This document shows positions 33,885 to 43,562 of a DNA stretch of 64,000 nucleotides, one piece after another; position 1 is the first letter of the stretch, and each line of letters opens with the position of its first letter. The position numbers were made by a program, and so were the translations under genes. The stretch spans positions 310,001-374,000 of the forward strand of contig NZ_CABDUX010000001.1 of NCBI RefSeq assembly GCF_901411515.1, written 5' to 3'. This DNA is from Raoultibacter phocaeensis. GTDB taxonomy: Bacteria; Actinomycetota; Coriobacteriia; Coriobacteriales; Eggerthellaceae. The notes under the pieces are model-generated. The model made no database searches and was not told the origin of the DNA. It saw nothing but the letters and a program-made list of their open reading frames with translations.

Positions 33885-35211
33885 GGCGCACGCCCCTCTT
33901 GCGCACAAACCTCACGAGGAAAAAGGCCGTCAAACACGCGGTTGCAGCCTCCGCTGCCGGAAACGTGGCCCACACGCCTGTCATTCCGAACAGCGCAGCA
34001 AGCACGAACACGAACGCGACGATGGCGACGAACCCGCGCACGATCGATATGGCGAGCCCGCGCGCAGGCTCCTCGACCGCGCTGAAGAACGCGGCCGCAA
34101 CGATGTTCGCACCCGCGAACAGGTAGCCGACGAAGTATATGCGCATGCCGTCCGCAGCCAGCGCGGTGAGACGAGGATCGTTATCGCGGTTGAACGCCGC
34201 CGCAAGCGGATCGGCAAACAGCCATACCACTGCGATGACGAGCACCGAGATAACAAGTGCAGTCAGAAGCGTATACCGCAGCACCTTGTTCAGATTGCCC
34301 GTATGGCCCTGCGCGTAGTTGTGCGAAGCAAGCGGCTGGATACCCTGCGCCGTGCCCACGAACAGCGCTGTGGCGACGAACGCCAGATTTGCCACGATTC
34401 CATAGGCGGCGACGCCCGTGTTCCCTTCGAATGAAAGGATGATGAGGTTGAAGATGAACAACACGACGCCGCCCGTGATTTCGACGATGAACGACGAGAT
34501 GCCTAGCGCCGCAATGCTTCTCATCAAGGAGAAATCGGGCCTTGTTTTTACAAACGTGAACGTGTTTTTGCGCTTGATGAAGTGGATGGAAAGCACTGCC
34601 ATGCTGAGGATGGGGGCGATGCCTGTCGCAAACGCCGCACCGAACATACCCCACTCGAACACCATGATGAACAGGTAATCGAGCAGAATGTTCGCCATGC
34701 TTCCGAGGATCATGCCGGCCATCGCAAGCTGCGGGCTGCCGTCGTTGCGCACGAAGGGCAAAAGCACGTTGTTCATGAGGAAGAACGGCGCAAAACAAAA
34801 GATGACCCGGAGGTATGTGCTCGTAAGCTCCAGCGTATCGGCATCGGCACCGAGGCCATGCGAGATCGGGGTGGCGAACACATTCACCGCCACAAGGTAT
34901 ACCGCGGCGGCAACAAGGGCGAGCATAACCGCGTTTGAAAACGTACGGCTTGCAGCACCTGTGTTTCCCTGTGATTTGAACACCTGGAACTTCGTCGCGC
35001 CTCCGATGCCGAGCATGAGTCCAGTGGCCTGCATGATAGTCCAGATGACAATGGCGAAGTTGAGCGCGGCGAGGCCGTCGGCCCCCACCCCGTTTGCGAT
35101 GAAAAACGTGTCGGCGAGAATGTAGACCGACATGGCGATCATACCGAACACGTTGAGCGAAACGTAGCGCGCGAATTGCTTGCCTATCGGACCATCCAAC
35201 GTCTCATCCAC
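33874..35211 (-). CDS. MATE-family efflux transporter
   Basis: 445 residues with twelve membrane helices. MATE/MepA-like: MDETLDGPIGKQFARYVSL at the start, ADTFFIANGVGADGLAALN in helix 1-2, and the second-half repeat YGIVANLAFVATALFVGTAQG with IQPLASHNYAQG. Na+- or H+-coupled export of cationic compounds is the family role. Starts 9 nt after the rsmI stop and overlaps the next gene, so it is likely in the rsmI operon. Confidence 0.9.
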   Translation of the reverse strand: MDETLDGPIGKQFARYVSLNVFGMIAMSVYILADTFFIANGVGADGLAALNFAIVIWTIMQATGLMLGIGGATKFQVFKSQGNTGAASRTFSNAVMLALVAAAVYLVAVNVFATPISHGLGADADTLELTSTYLRVIFCFAPFFLMNNVLLPFVRNDGSPQLAMAGMILGSMANILLDYLFIMVFEWGMFGAAFATGIAPILSMAVLSIHFIKRKNTFTFVKTRPDFSLMRSIAALGISSFIVEITGGVVLFIFNLIILSFEGNTGVAAYGIVANLAFVATALFVGTAQGIQPLASHNYAQGHTGNLNKVLRYTLLTALVISVLVIAVVWLFADPLAAAFNRDNDPRLTALAADGMRIYFVGYLFAGANIVAAAFFSAVEEPARGLAISIVRGFVAIVAFVFVLAALFGMTGVWATFPAAEAATACLTAFFLVRFVRKRGVRRAG

Positions 35212-35220
35212 CGCGCTGCC

Positions 35221-36075
35221 CTACCCGATCGCAATTCCGTACGCGTCGTTGCGGGAAATGCCGAACTCCCGCTGAAGCGCCGCCGTGATGTCCTTTTTGG
35301 TGAAACCGCCTTCGTGCCTGAGCTCTTCCGCCCGCATTCTGGCTGCCTCGAGCGCCTCTTTTTCGTCGGCCACCGCTTCGCGCTCGCTCGGACCGCCGAT
35401 GACGATGACGATCTCGCCCTTAATGGCCGCGTCGCGCTCGCGCGCTTCGAATAGGCGAGCGACCTCAACCGAAGGCATGCGCACGACCTCCTCGTGGAGC
35501 TTGGTGAGCTCACGGCATACCGCAACCTCGCGTTCGGGGAACGCTTCGGCGATCGCGGTGAGCGTCGAGGCGAGCCGCTTCGGGCTTTCGTAGAAGATGA
35601 GCGCGGCATCGAGACTTTTGAGCCTGGTGAGCGCTTCGGTGCGTTCAGCGGCTTTGCGGGGAAAGAACCCCCCGAAGTAGAAACGGGGGCTCGCTGTGCC
35701 GCTTGCCACGTACGCGGTCGCAACGGCAGTCGGGCCCGGCAGCACTTCGACGCCAACGCCTGCGTCCTGAGCAGCCCGCACGAGTCGAAGTCCCGGATCC
35801 GAAACCCCCGGCATACCCGCATCGCTTGCGTACACGATCGTCTCGCCGTGCTCCACTCTCCCAACGATACGGTCGGCCTGCGTCGACAGCGCCTGTTCAT
35901 CGAGGCGTTCGAGCCGTTTCTTGATGCCGAAGGCGGCAAGCAGCTTGCCCGTGACGCGCGTATCCTCAGCGCAGACGACATCGGCGTTTTGCAGCGCCCT
36001 AAGGGCGCGATCGGTCATGTCGCCGAGGTTTCCCAGCGGTGTCGGGCAGATGATGAGCTTGCCTGTGCTCGTCAT
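35221..36075 (-). CDS. rsmI: 16S rRNA (cytidine-1402-2'-O)-methyltransferase RsmI
   Basis: 284 residues. Tetrapyrrole-methylase fold: LIICPTPLGNLGDMTDRAL at the start, VVCAEDTRVTGKLL, YASDAGMPGVSDPG, and FYFGGFFPRK (family G-F-P). Methylates the 2'-O of C1402 in 16S rRNA. The C-terminal helical domain (FTKKDITAALQREFGISRNDAY) is present. ATG behind GTAGGAGTCGTT, 8 nt after a small membrane-protein gene. Confidence 0.95.
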   Translation of the reverse strand: MTSTGKLIICPTPLGNLGDMTDRALRALQNADVVCAEDTRVTGKLLAAFGIKKRLERLDEQALSTQADRIVGRVEHGETIVYASDAGMPGVSDPGLRLVRAAQDAGVGVEVLPGPTAVATAYVASGTASPRFYFGGFFPRKAAERTEALTRLKSLDAALIFYESPKRLASTLTAIAEAFPEREVAVCRELTKLHEEVVRMPSVEVARLFEARERDAAIKGEIVIVIGGPSEREAVADEKEALEAARMRAEELRHEGGFTKKDITAALQREFGISRNDAYGIAIG

Positions 36076-36083
36076 AACGACTC

Positions 36084-36212
36084 CTACTTCCTGCGCTTCA
36101 TGAGCACGAAGGCGATTATGAGGACGACGAGGGCGGCCACGATGATTCCCCCTACGACAAACGGCATCATGCTGTCACCGAGACACGCCGTCGTACATGC
36201 TTCAAGCTCCAT
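36084..36212 (-). CDS. 42-residue single-span membrane protein
   Basis: Too short for most gene callers. ATG behind AAGGTGGTTCTCG. Sequence: acidic start MELEACTTACLGDS, one hydrophobic helix (PFVVGGIIVAALVVLIIAFV) and a basic end (LMKRRK), giving N-out/C-in topology. It lies 8 nt before rsmI in the same direction. Function unknown; coding status rests on ribosome site, spacing and clean hydrophobic design. Confidence 0.6.
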   Translation of the reverse strand: MELEACTTACLGDSMMPFVVGGIIVAALVVLIIAFVLMKRRK

Positions 36213-36365
36213 CGAGAACCACCTTCTTTCTTCACTCCGTATCGTGGCACAAAAACCCGCATATTACCACCGTGCCGAACCGCCCGACCACAGCTTCCAT
36301 AGAGTAGAATGGGCTTGGCTCAAGGCCGTACATCCAAAAACGCATCCAAGCCACGAGGAGCAGCC

Positions 36366-37187
36366 ATGCACAGAGAGTTCACCAAAACAGCCCACGACAA
36401 CGTTCTTCTTTGCGGAAGACTCGATGCTCCCGACGATCCGAAAGCAATCGTCGTCATCGTACACGGTTTGTGCGAGCATTACGGCCGGTACGACTACCTC
36501 ACAGGCAAGCTCAACGATGCCGGATACGCCGTTGTGCGCTTCGATCATCGGGGCCACGGCCGATCGATGGGCAAGCTGGTATTCTTCCGCGACCGCGAGG
36601 AAATCGTGAAAGACACTGAACTGTTCGTCAGCGCTGCCCGCGAAGCGTATCCCGATCTTCTCGTGTACATGATCGGCCACTCGATGGGCGGGTTCGGTGC
36701 GGCGAGCTTCGGCACCGCGCACCCAGGCGAACTTGCCGGATACGTGCTTTCGGGCGCATGGACGCGTGACCACAAAGGGCTTGCAGCCAATGTCGATGAA
36801 GGGATGCCCGACGACGCGTACCTGCCCAACGAGCTCGGCGATGGCGTATGCTCTGATCCGGCGGTCGTGAAGGCGTATTGCGAGGATGCATTTGTGGCCA
36901 AGGAGATGTCGGTCGGCCTGTTACGCGCCGTGCACGACGGTCATACCTGGCTTAAAGAACACGCGGGGGATTTCATTGACCCGGTGATCCTGCTGCACGG
37001 CGGAAACGACGGCCTCGTTGACCCGCTAGATAGCCTCGACATGTTCGAAGAGGTTTCCTCAACCGACAAATCGCTGCGCGTCTACGCGGGCCTCTGCCAC
37101 GAGATTTTCAACGAGTTCGATCGCGACCAGGTTATCCGGGATGCGATCGAGTGGCTCGATCGAGAAGCCGGTATGGCGGACTCATAG
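36366..37187 (+). CDS. Alpha/beta hydrolase, monoacylglycerol-lipase-like
   Basis: 273 residues from the ATG at 36366 behind GAGGAG. Hydrolase-4 family: VVIVHGLCEHYGRYDYL (oxyanion region), FDHRGHGRS, nucleophile elbow IGHSMGG, acid in LLHGGNDGLVDP, and histidine in GLCHEIFNEFDRD. It should hydrolyse lipid esters such as monoglycerides or lysophospholipids in the cytoplasm. Stands alone on the forward strand. Confidence 0.9.
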   Translation: MHREFTKTAHDNVLLCGRLDAPDDPKAIVVIVHGLCEHYGRYDYLTGKLNDAGYAVVRFDHRGHGRSMGKLVFFRDREEIVKDTELFVSAAREAYPDLLVYMIGHSMGGFGAASFGTAHPGELAGYVLSGAWTRDHKGLAANVDEGMPDDAYLPNELGDGVCSDPAVVKAYCEDAFVAKEMSVGLLRAVHDGHTWLKEHAGDFIDPVILLHGGNDGLVDPLDSLDMFEEVSSTDKSLRVYAGLCHEIFNEFDRDQVIRDAIEWLDREAGMADS

Positions 37188-37373
37188 CAAAGAGCCTGCC
37201 GAAGAGCTGCTGTGCGGGCCACCCTCCTTGCGCGCGTCGCTGTCTCGGAAGTGCGCGCCAGGCTTCTACGAGCCTAATGAGCACCGAAGGCTACCGAAAA
37301 GGATGAGTGGTTCACCTAACGCGACGCGTAAACCCCATACGCGCAAACGCGCACAGGTAGATTTTGCAGCTTC

Positions 37374-37405
37374 AAGGAGGGCCGCATCGCCAGCGGCCTT
37401 CCCTT
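37374..37405. terminator. Hairpin between hydrolase and doc (bidirectional)
   Basis: AAGGAGGGCCGC and GCGGCCTTCCCTT pair with one mismatch/bulge, in the gap between the convergent hydrolase and doc genes. The rest of the 243-nt gap shows no gene. Confidence 0.55.
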
Positions 37406-37430
37406 ATTCTTGCTCGAAACAGGCTTGTTT

Positions 37431-37820
37431 TTACCCTATGACGGCTTCGACCCACGCGACGAACTCGTTGTACGAAAGAGACCCGTCGGCAACAGCGATG
37501 ATCGTACGATACAAATCATCGCCTCGTGGCTTGAACCGTACGTCGTTGCCTCGGAGGAACATGCCGAGACAAGCTGCCCCTGTCCGTTTGTTACCGTCGA
37601 CAAAAGGATGGTTGTTCACTATTCCAAATGCGTAGCGTGCAGCTTTCTCCGCTGATGTTTGATACAGGTCTTCCCCATCGAACGTTTGGCGCGGTTGGGC
37701 GAGAGCAGACTCCAACAGATCGGTATCCCGAACTCCTTCGGAACCGCCAAATTGATCAAGCAGGTACTCATGGACCGCGATGACTTCCGATAATTCGAGA
37801 TACCTCCAATCCCGTTTCAT
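37431..37820 (-). CDS. doc: Doc-type Fic-fold toxin
   Basis: 129 residues. The Fic-like motif is HPFVDGNKRTG (about residues 70-80), the Doc form. Doc of phage P1 phosphorylates EF-Tu and stops translation. Also characteristic is LELSEVIAVHEYLLDQFGGS at the start and ESALAQPRQTFDGEDLY. Overlaps the antitoxin stop by 4 nt (ATGA). Confidence 0.93.
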   Translation of the reverse strand: MKRDWRYLELSEVIAVHEYLLDQFGGSEGVRDTDLLESALAQPRQTFDGEDLYQTSAEKAARYAFGIVNNHPFVDGNKRTGAACLGMFLRGNDVRFKPRGDDLYRTIIAVADGSLSYNEFVAWVEAVIG

Positions 37821-38050
37821 TTTGCAAGCTCGGCAAAAACGTCTGCGTACTCATCGATAAAACCTTTAGCTACGTCTACCATGTCGGCAGTCCTTCCCTC
37901 TTCCTGATCGGGTTTCGCGGCTTCGATCGGGATGATCTGAGCGATAGGGCGGCTGTTCTTGAAAACCGTTACGCTTCCTGCCACCCGCACCTTTTCCATT
38001 ACTCCGTTGAAATCGCGGGCGACTTCCGTCGCGGTGACGCTGATAGGCAT
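37817..38050 (-). CDS. phd: Phd/YefM-type antitoxin
   Basis: 77 residues. N-terminal DNA-binding fold (ISVTATEVARDFNGVMEKVR, then VTVFKNSRPIAQIIPIE) and acidic C-terminal toxin-binding helix (VDVAKGFIDEYADVFAELAK). ATG behind AAGGAGGACGCC. Neutralises Doc and represses the operon. Confidence 0.92.
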   Translation of the reverse strand: MPISVTATEVARDFNGVMEKVRVAGSVTVFKNSRPIAQIIPIEAAKPDQEEGRTADMVDVAKGFIDEYADVFAELAK

Positions 38051-38089
38051 GGCGTCCTCCTTGGTCCAATCTTTCTATCTGATGCTTTC

Positions 38090-38129
38090 ATTATAGACTT
38101 ATTTTAGAATGCGTATTATTATACGCATT
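38090..38129 (-). promoter_or_regulatory. phd-doc promoter and palindromic operator
   Basis: Perfect TATAAT on the reverse strand at 38095-38090, 40 nt before the phd ATG. Just upstream, at the -35 position, is an inverted repeat of AATGCGTAT and ATACGCATT with a 4-nt spacer (38108-38129). A bound Phd-Doc complex would block RNA polymerase. Confidence 0.6.
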
Positions 38130-38367
38130 TATTTTTGCATTATTTTTTGATTATACTTCAGACTGAGTTCCTTTGAAGAAAGGTATTCAAACATCCCCTC
38201 AACGCCTCGGCATCAGCGTCCTTCGCTCGCAAACAAGCGCATTACGGCCCTTTGTCGCCTTGTCCCCAACTGCTGTGTGCGGGCGGTCGATGCCGCATTG
38301 GTTTGATACAGTCGAATACCCTAAAACGGCTGAAGCGCCGACACGAACAAACCTGAAAGGAGGAGCC
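38130..38367. other. Intergenic region upstream of two small genes
   Basis: With the flanking operator this makes a 317-nt stretch without recognised genes. I see only an AT-rich left end (38130-38165) and no clear promoter for the small genes that follow. Confidence 0.3.
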
Positions 38368-38490
38368 ATGTACGATCCCACCACGAGAACCTTCACCGTG
38401 AACGTCTGGACCTACAAGAACAGCTTTTTCGAAAGGCTCCTCGCGCGCAGAGCGCGACGGCTCGCATCGCGCGGCAGCTTCCGGTTCTAA
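38368..38490 (+). CDS. 40-residue basic small protein
   Basis: ATG directly behind a strong GAAAGGAGGAGCC. The protein starts MYDPTTRTFTVNVWTYKNS and ends in an Arg-rich helix (LLARRARRLASRGSFRF). Amphipathic and cationic, no full membrane span. It is followed after 23 nt by the 87-residue protein with its own ribosome site, so both are probably one transcript. Function unknown. Confidence 0.55.
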   Translation: MYDPTTRTFTVNVWTYKNSFFERLLARRARRLASRGSFRF

Positions 38491-38513
38491 CGAAACTCGA
38501 AGAAAGGAATCCC

Positions 38514-38777
38514 ATGAAAAACGCACTGATCGCACTTGCAGCTTTAGGAGCAGCGTTTCTGATCGGCACGAAGCTTACCGGCAATAATCCCAAAGAGGTT
38601 GCGAGCGATATCGCCTCGAGCGCCTCGAGCGCCGTCGAAGGCGCGAAGGAGAAAGCGACGAAGGCAGCTTCTCATACGAAGAAGAAGGCTTCGGAGGTCG
38701 TTTTCGACGCCAAGGGCATCGCTCACGACGCGGGAAACGCAGTCGCAGAAACCGCGGCTAAGGCGGCGGCAAACTAG
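38514..38777 (+). CDS. 87-residue YtxH/LEA-like small protein
   Basis: ATG behind GAAAGGAATCCC. The hydrophobic N-terminal helix (ALIALAALGAAFLIGTKL) could anchor it in the membrane. The rest is a low-complexity Ala/Lys/Ser amphipathic helix with repeating A-x-x-A patterns (SDIASSASSAVEGAKEKATK), like YtxH or late-embryogenesis-type stress proteins. A stress or envelope role is a guess from composition. A strong terminator follows. Confidence 0.7.
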   Translation: MKNALIALAALGAAFLIGTKLTGNNPKEVASDIASSASSAVEGAKEKATKAASHTKKKASEVVFDAKGIAHDAGNAVAETAAKAAAN

Positions 38778-38817
38778 CAGCTGCACGAGTACTCCCAGCT
38801 TTCGCCAACACGATCTA

Positions 38818-38850
38818 CAGGAAAGGGGCCTTTGGGGCCCCTTCCTGTTT
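38818..38850 (+). terminator. Rho-independent terminator after the small-protein pair
   Basis: CAGGAA(A)GGGGCC pairs with GGCCCCTTCCTG (12 bp, one bulged A), followed by TTT, 40 nt after the stop. It can also face the convergent activase gene. Confidence 0.75.
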
Positions 38851-38873
38851 GCAATCAGTGTTCGAAAACCAAC

Positions 38874-41800
38874 TTACGCTCTCTCTGTCTCGTACTCCAC
38901 GGCACCGAGCCTCTCGCTCGCAGGTGCTGGCTTTTCCGACTTCACAAACGCATCGCGCGTAGCCTTCGCTTCCCCAACCTTATCGGCAAGATTCGCCTTC
39001 GCCACCGAGATCATGAGCTTGATGCGATTGAGCTGGTTCACCTCGGAGGCACCGGGATCGTAGTCCACGGCGACTATGTTGCTTTCGGGGTAGCGACGGC
39101 GCAGCTCCTTGATGACGGCTTTGCCCACTACATGGTTCGGCAGGCAGGCGAACGGCTGCGTGCAGACGACGTTCGGAGAGCCCGTGCGGATGAGCTCGAC
39201 CATCTCGGCGGTGAGCAGCCATCCTTCACCCATCGAGTTGCACAAACTCAAAATCTCGCTCGCGTATTCGGCGAGTTCGTAGATGTTCGCAGGCGGCTCG
39301 AAACGATTCGATGCCGCAAGCGCCTTGTTCACCGGAGCCCGGAACCGTTCGATGAATTTAAGTGCGATGCGACTACCGATCGCGCCCTTCGAGCTGCGGC
39401 CGAGCGGATCTTTCTGGAAGATCGCTCCCGCGATGCCGAACAGGAAGAACTCGATGAGTCCCGGAACGACCGCCTCGCAGCCTTCGCGCTCGATCACGTC
39501 GATGATCTGGTTGTTCGCCGTAGGATGGAACTTCACGAGAATCTCGCCTACCACGCCGACACGCGGTTTGGTCCCCTCCCCCTTAAGCGGCAGCGTATCG
39601 AAGTCCTCTACGATCTGGCGCACCGTCCGCTTGAATTCACTGCGCCCAAGGCCCCCCGCAAGCTGCTTTTTGCACGTTTCCATCCAATGATCGAACAGGC
39701 GCGTCGCGCTTTCTGGCTCGACTTCGTAGGGCCGGGTGCGGTACAAGCACATCATGAGCAGATCGCCGTAACAGAGCGCATAGACCGCCTGCAAAAGCAT
39801 CTTCGGCGTGATTTTGAACCCGGGATTTTCCTCGTCGAGCTTTTTGAACGAGAGCGAGATGACGGGGATGTGCTCGAGTCCCACCGATTTGAGTGCCTTG
39901 CGGATGAGAGCGATGTAGTTGGTCGCACGGCATCCTCCGCCGGTCTGCGTGATGATGATAGCCAGCTTGTCGGTGTCGTAGCGCCCGCTCATCACCGCCT
40001 CCATGACCTGCCCGGTCGTAAGTATCGACGGATAGCAGATGTCGTTGTTGACGTACTTCAGGCCCGCATCCACCGCACCGTGGTCCACCGACGGAAGCAG
40101 CTCGAGGTTGTAGCCGAACCGCTGGAAGATGTCGATCAGAAGTTCGAAGTGGATCGGGGCCATCTGCGGCGCGAGGATCGTGTAGCCCTCGGCCTTCATC
40201 TGCTCGGTGTACTGCGCCCGCTCGAACTCGGTTGGCGCGCCCTCGCGCTGCCTGAATGCCTCGGCAGCAACGGGTGCGGCTTTTTCGGTGAACGTGGCGG
40301 GTACCGAAGCTTCGGCGATTTCCGCCGCAATGCGGCCTTCGGTTTCGCCTGTTTTACGGTCTATGGCCGATTCGGGCGTTTCCTTAAGGAGGTTCACGAG
40401 CGAAGAAGCCGCGGGACAACCCCGGTTCATGCTTTCCGATTCCGCCTCTTCATCGGCCTGATCTTTGAGCGCTGCGAGAAGGCTCCGCACGCGAATACGC
40501 GCGGCACCGAGATTCGACACCTCGTCGATCTTGAGCACGGTGAACACTTTGCCCGCAGCTTCGAGGATTTCCTGCACCTGATCGGTTGTGAGCGCATCGA
40601 GGCCACAGCCGAACGAATTGAGCTGGATGAGATCGAGGTCTTTGCGCTCGGTAGCCACTTTGGCTGCAGCGTACAGACGCGTGTGGTACATCCACTGGTC
40701 GACCACGCGTATCGGCCGCTCGAGCGTTCCTAAGTGCGCAACCGAGTCTTCGGTGAGCACCGCAAGACCGAAACTCGTCAAGAGTTCGGGAATGGCATGG
40801 TTGATCTCGGGATCGTTGTGGTACGGACGGCCTGCAAGCACGATGCCGTGGGTGTCGGTTTCCTCCATCCATGCAAGCGTTTCGGCTCCCTTGGCGCGAA
40901 TATCGCGCTTGAACGCCTCGTCCTCGGCCCACGCAGCCTCAACCGCCGCATCGATATCCGCCTGCGTCGGTGCGGGAATCCCTTCACCCATAAGATCGCG
41001 ATGCTCTTCCACGAGCTCGACGAACAAACGCTTCTTCAAGTGCTCTTTCTGATCGTACGGCAACCACGGGTTCAAAAACACCGTTTTGGATTCTCGCAGC
41101 TCATCGATGTTGAGGCGCAGCGCCTCAGGATAGCTTGCGACGATCGGGCAGTTGAAATGGTTGCCAGCGCCCTCATCTTCCTGACGCTCCCACTTGGAAC
41201 AGGGAAACCAAATGAAGTCGGGATGCTTGTCGAGCAGGTTCATGATGTGGCCGTGGGAGAGCTTTGCCGGATAACACACCGATTCGGACGGCATCGATTC
41301 GATGCCCGCCTCGTAGGTTTTCTTCGTCGACGGGTCGGAGAGAACCACCCTGAATCCGAGCTTTGTGAAAAACGTGAACCAGAACGGGTAATTCTCGTAC
41401 ATGTTAAGTGCACGCGGGATGCCGACCGTTGTGCGCGACGCTTCTTCGGCGGAAAGCGGTACGTAGTCGAAGAGGCGCTTGCTCTTGTATTCGTAGAGGT
41501 TCGGGACGCTTTTGCTCTCGTCGAGCGTGCCGGCTCCCTTTTCGCAGCGATTACCCGTTATGAAACGGCGGTGCTTGCCGGTAGCCTCGTCTTTCCCGAA
41601 ATCGTTGACCGTGAGCAGACACGAGTTCGAGCAACCCTTGCAGCGCACCGTCTTATGCGAGGGGCTGAGCGCCATGAGTTGATCGAGCGTGAGCATCGAG
41701 GTTCGAACCTCGCCGCGCGAGCCCATGCGCAGCAGCGCTTCATGGCACCGGTCGCGCGCGAGCAGCGCGGCACCGTAGGCGCCCATGTTACCCGCGATAT

Positions 41801-43529
41801 CAGGGCGCACGGCGTTCACTTCGGAAAGCTGCTCGAACGCACGCAGCACCGCATCGTTCAAAAACGTACCGCCCTGCACGATGACCTTCTCGCCCACGTC
41901 GTGGGGATCGCGTATTTTGATGACCTTGAACAGCGCGTTCTTGATAACTGAGATAGCCAAGCCGGCCGCGATGTCACCGACCGTCGCGCCTTCTTTCTGC
42001 GCCTGCTTCACGCGGCTGTTCATGAACACGGTGCAGCGGCTGCCGAGATCGACCGGATTCTCCGCTTCGATGGCAGTCTGCGCGAACTCGGCCACCTCGA
42101 GGTTCAACCCCGTCGCAAAGCTTTCGATGAAGCTGCCGCAGCCCGAGGAGCACGCCTCGTTGAGCATGATATGGTCGATCACGCCGTCTTTCACGCGTAG
42201 GCATTTCATATCCTGCCCGCCAATGTCGAGGATAAACTCGACTCCGGGCAGCATTTCTTGGGCGCCCCGCAGATGCGCCACCGTTTCGATCTCACCGGAA
42301 TCGACGCGCAGCGCCTCGAGCAGGAGCCCCTCGCCGTAGCCGGTTACCGTCGCGTGTCCGATACGCACAACCGGCTCGCCCGTTGCGGCATCGACGGGAA
42401 GCGCGTTGTACATCTCGCCGAGCGCCGTCTTCGCACACCCGAGCACGTCTCCTTTGTTGTTCGCGTAGTGCGTCCAGAGCAAGCGCCCGTCTTCGCCGAT
42501 GAGCGCCGCCTTGAACGTGGTAGACCCGGCATCGATGCCGAGGTAAGCCGTGCCCTCGTAATCCATGAGCTCGCCGCGCGCCACGCGCTCGCAGCTGTGA
42601 CGCTCCTTGAATTCGCGGTAGTCCTTATCGCTCGCGAACAGCGGATCGAGCCGCACGACTTCCGAACCCTGGATGTCTCCGAGGCCCTTCAAGCGACTGA
42701 CCACATCGGAAAGGAGCTCTGCCTTCGCTTCGGTGCCCGCGATTGCACAGCCACAGGCAACGAACAAGTGGGCGTTTTCGGGAACGATCGAATGCTCGCC
42801 ATCGAGCTCGAGCGTTTGATAGAATCGTTTACGCAGTTCGGGAAGGTACTGCAGAGGTCCTCCGAGAAAGGCTACGTTGCCGCGTATCGGTCGGCCGCAC
42901 GCAAGCCCCGAGATGGTCTGGGTTACGACGGATTGGAAGATCGAGGCGGCGATATCCTCTTTGCGTGCGCCCTCGTTGAGCAGCGGCTGCACGTCGGTCT
43001 TCGCGAACACGCCGCAGCGACTCGCAATGGGATAGATGGTCGAACAGCTTGCCGCAAGTTCGTTCAATCCGCCTGCATCGGTATTGAGCAGAGCCGCCAT
43101 CTGGTCGATGAACGCGCCGGTGCCGCCTGCGCACGTACCGTTCATGCGCTGTTCGATACCCTGATCGAAGTAAATGATCTTCGCGTCCTCGCCACCGAGC
43201 TCGATGGCCACATCGGTTTTGGGGATAAAGGTCTCAACGGCGGTTTTGCTCGCGATAACCTCCTGCACGAACTCGATGTCGAGCCACTGCGCCAAAAGCA
43301 GACCGCCCGAGCCGGTGATCGCGATAGTCATGGCCTCAGAGCCGAAATCGGCGGCGGCCTCTTCGAGCACCTCGATAATCGTCGCCCGAACATCGGCGTG
43401 GTGACGACGGTAGATGGAATAGCGCACGGCGTTCTCTTGGTCGAGAATCGCCAGCTTCACGGTAGTAGACCCCACATCGATGCCGATATGCAAGGACTCG
43501 TTGGTTTCCAGTACTGACTCGGTGGCCAC
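38874..43529 (-). CDS. 1551-residue fusion: two dehydratase-activase ATPase domains plus DUF2229/HgdB-like reductase part
   Basis: GTG start behind AAAGGAGATACACC. Domains in order: ASKHA activase 1 ([17 protein letters not shown] near 16, cluster-type Cys in [11 protein letters not shown]); activase 2 ([20 protein letters not shown] near 330, [19 protein letters not shown] near 460); a Cys-rich joint ([16 protein letters not shown] near 630); and from about 690 a DUF2229 region ([42 protein letters not shown]). A further long dehydratase-like part follows ([21 protein letters not shown]). Activases of 2-hydroxyacyl-CoA dehydratases use ATP to drive one electron to very low potential. This fusion is a known but uncharacterised family. 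No dehydratase subunits lie nearby. A TetR regulator precedes it. Confidence 0.9.
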   Translation of the reverse strand: MATESVLETNESLHIGIDVGSTTVKLAILDQENAVRYSIYRRHHADVRATIIEVLEEAAADFGSEAMTIAITGSGGLLLAQWLDIEFVQEVIASKTAVETFIPKTDVAIELGGEDAKIIYFDQGIEQRMNGTCAGGTGAFIDQMAALLNTDAGGLNELAASCSTIYPIASRCGVFAKTDVQPLLNEGARKEDIAASIFQSVVTQTISGLACGRPIRGNVAFLGGPLQYLPELRKRFYQTLELDGEHSIVPENAHLFVACGCAIAGTEAKAELLSDVVSRLKGLGDIQGSEVVRLDPLFASDKDYREFKERHSCERVARGELMDYEGTAYLGIDAGSTTFKAALIGEDGRLLWTHYANNKGDVLGCAKTALGEMYNALPVDAATGEPVVRIGHATVTGYGEGLLLEALRVDSGEIETVAHLRGAQEMLPGVEFILDIGGQDMKCLRVKDGVIDHIMLNEACSSGCGSFIESFATGLNLEVAEFAQTAIEAENPVDLGSRCTVFMNSRVKQAQKEGATVGDIAAGLAISVIKNALFKVIKIRDPHDVGEKVIVQGGTFLNDAVLRAFEQLSEVNAVRPDIAGNMGAYGAALLARDRCHEALLRMGSRGEVRTSMLTLDQLMALSPSHKTVRCKGCSNSCLLTVNDFGKDEATGKHRRFITGNRCEKGAGTLDESKSVPNLYEYKSKRLFDYVPLSAEEASRTTVGIPRALNMYENYPFWFTFFTKLGFRVVLSDPSTKKTYEAGIESMPSESVCYPAKLSHGHIMNLLDKHPDFIWFPCSKWERQEDEGAGNHFNCPIVASYPEALRLNIDELRESKTVFLNPWLPYDQKEHLKKRLFVELVEEHRDLMGEGIPAPTQADIDAAVEAAWAEDEAFKRDIRAKGAETLAWMEETDTHGIVLAGRPYHNDPEINHAIPELLTSFGLAVLTEDSVAHLGTLERPIRVVDQWMYHTRLYAAAKVATERKDLDLIQLNSFGCGLDALTTDQVQEILEAAGKVFTVLKIDEVSNLGAARIRVRSLLAALKDQADEEAESESMNRGCPAASSLVNLLKETPESAIDRKTGETEGRIAAEIAEASVPATFTEKAAPVAAEAFRQREGAPTEFERAQYTEQMKAEGYTILAPQMAPIHFELLIDIFQRFGYNLELLPSVDHGAVDAGLKYVNNDICYPSILTTGQVMEAVMSGRYDTDKLAIIITQTGGGCRATNYIALIRKALKSVGLEHIPVISLSFKKLDEENPGFKITPKMLLQAVYALCYGDLLMMCLYRTRPYEVEPESATRLFDHWMETCKKQLAGGLGRSEFKRTVRQIVEDFDTLPLKGEGTKPRVGVVGEILVKFHPTANNQIIDVIEREGCEAVVPGLIEFFLFGIAGAIFQKDPLGRSSKGAIGSRIALKFIERFRAPVNKALAASNRFEPPANIYELAEYASEILSLCNSMGEGWLLTAEMVELIRTGSPNVVCTQPFACLPNHVVGKAVIKELRRRYPESNIVAVDYDPGASEVNQLNRIKLMISVAKANLADKVGEAKATRDAFVKSEKPAPASERLGAVEYETERA

Positions 43530-43562
43530 GGTGTATCTCCTTTAGCTGCCCTTGTCCGTTTC

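Noticed and set aside
38832-43517. Long forward-strand open frames (400-630 codons) opposite the activase fusion
   Set aside because: They mirror codon positions of the real reverse-strand gene, have Arg/His-rich, domain-free translations and no ribosome sites.
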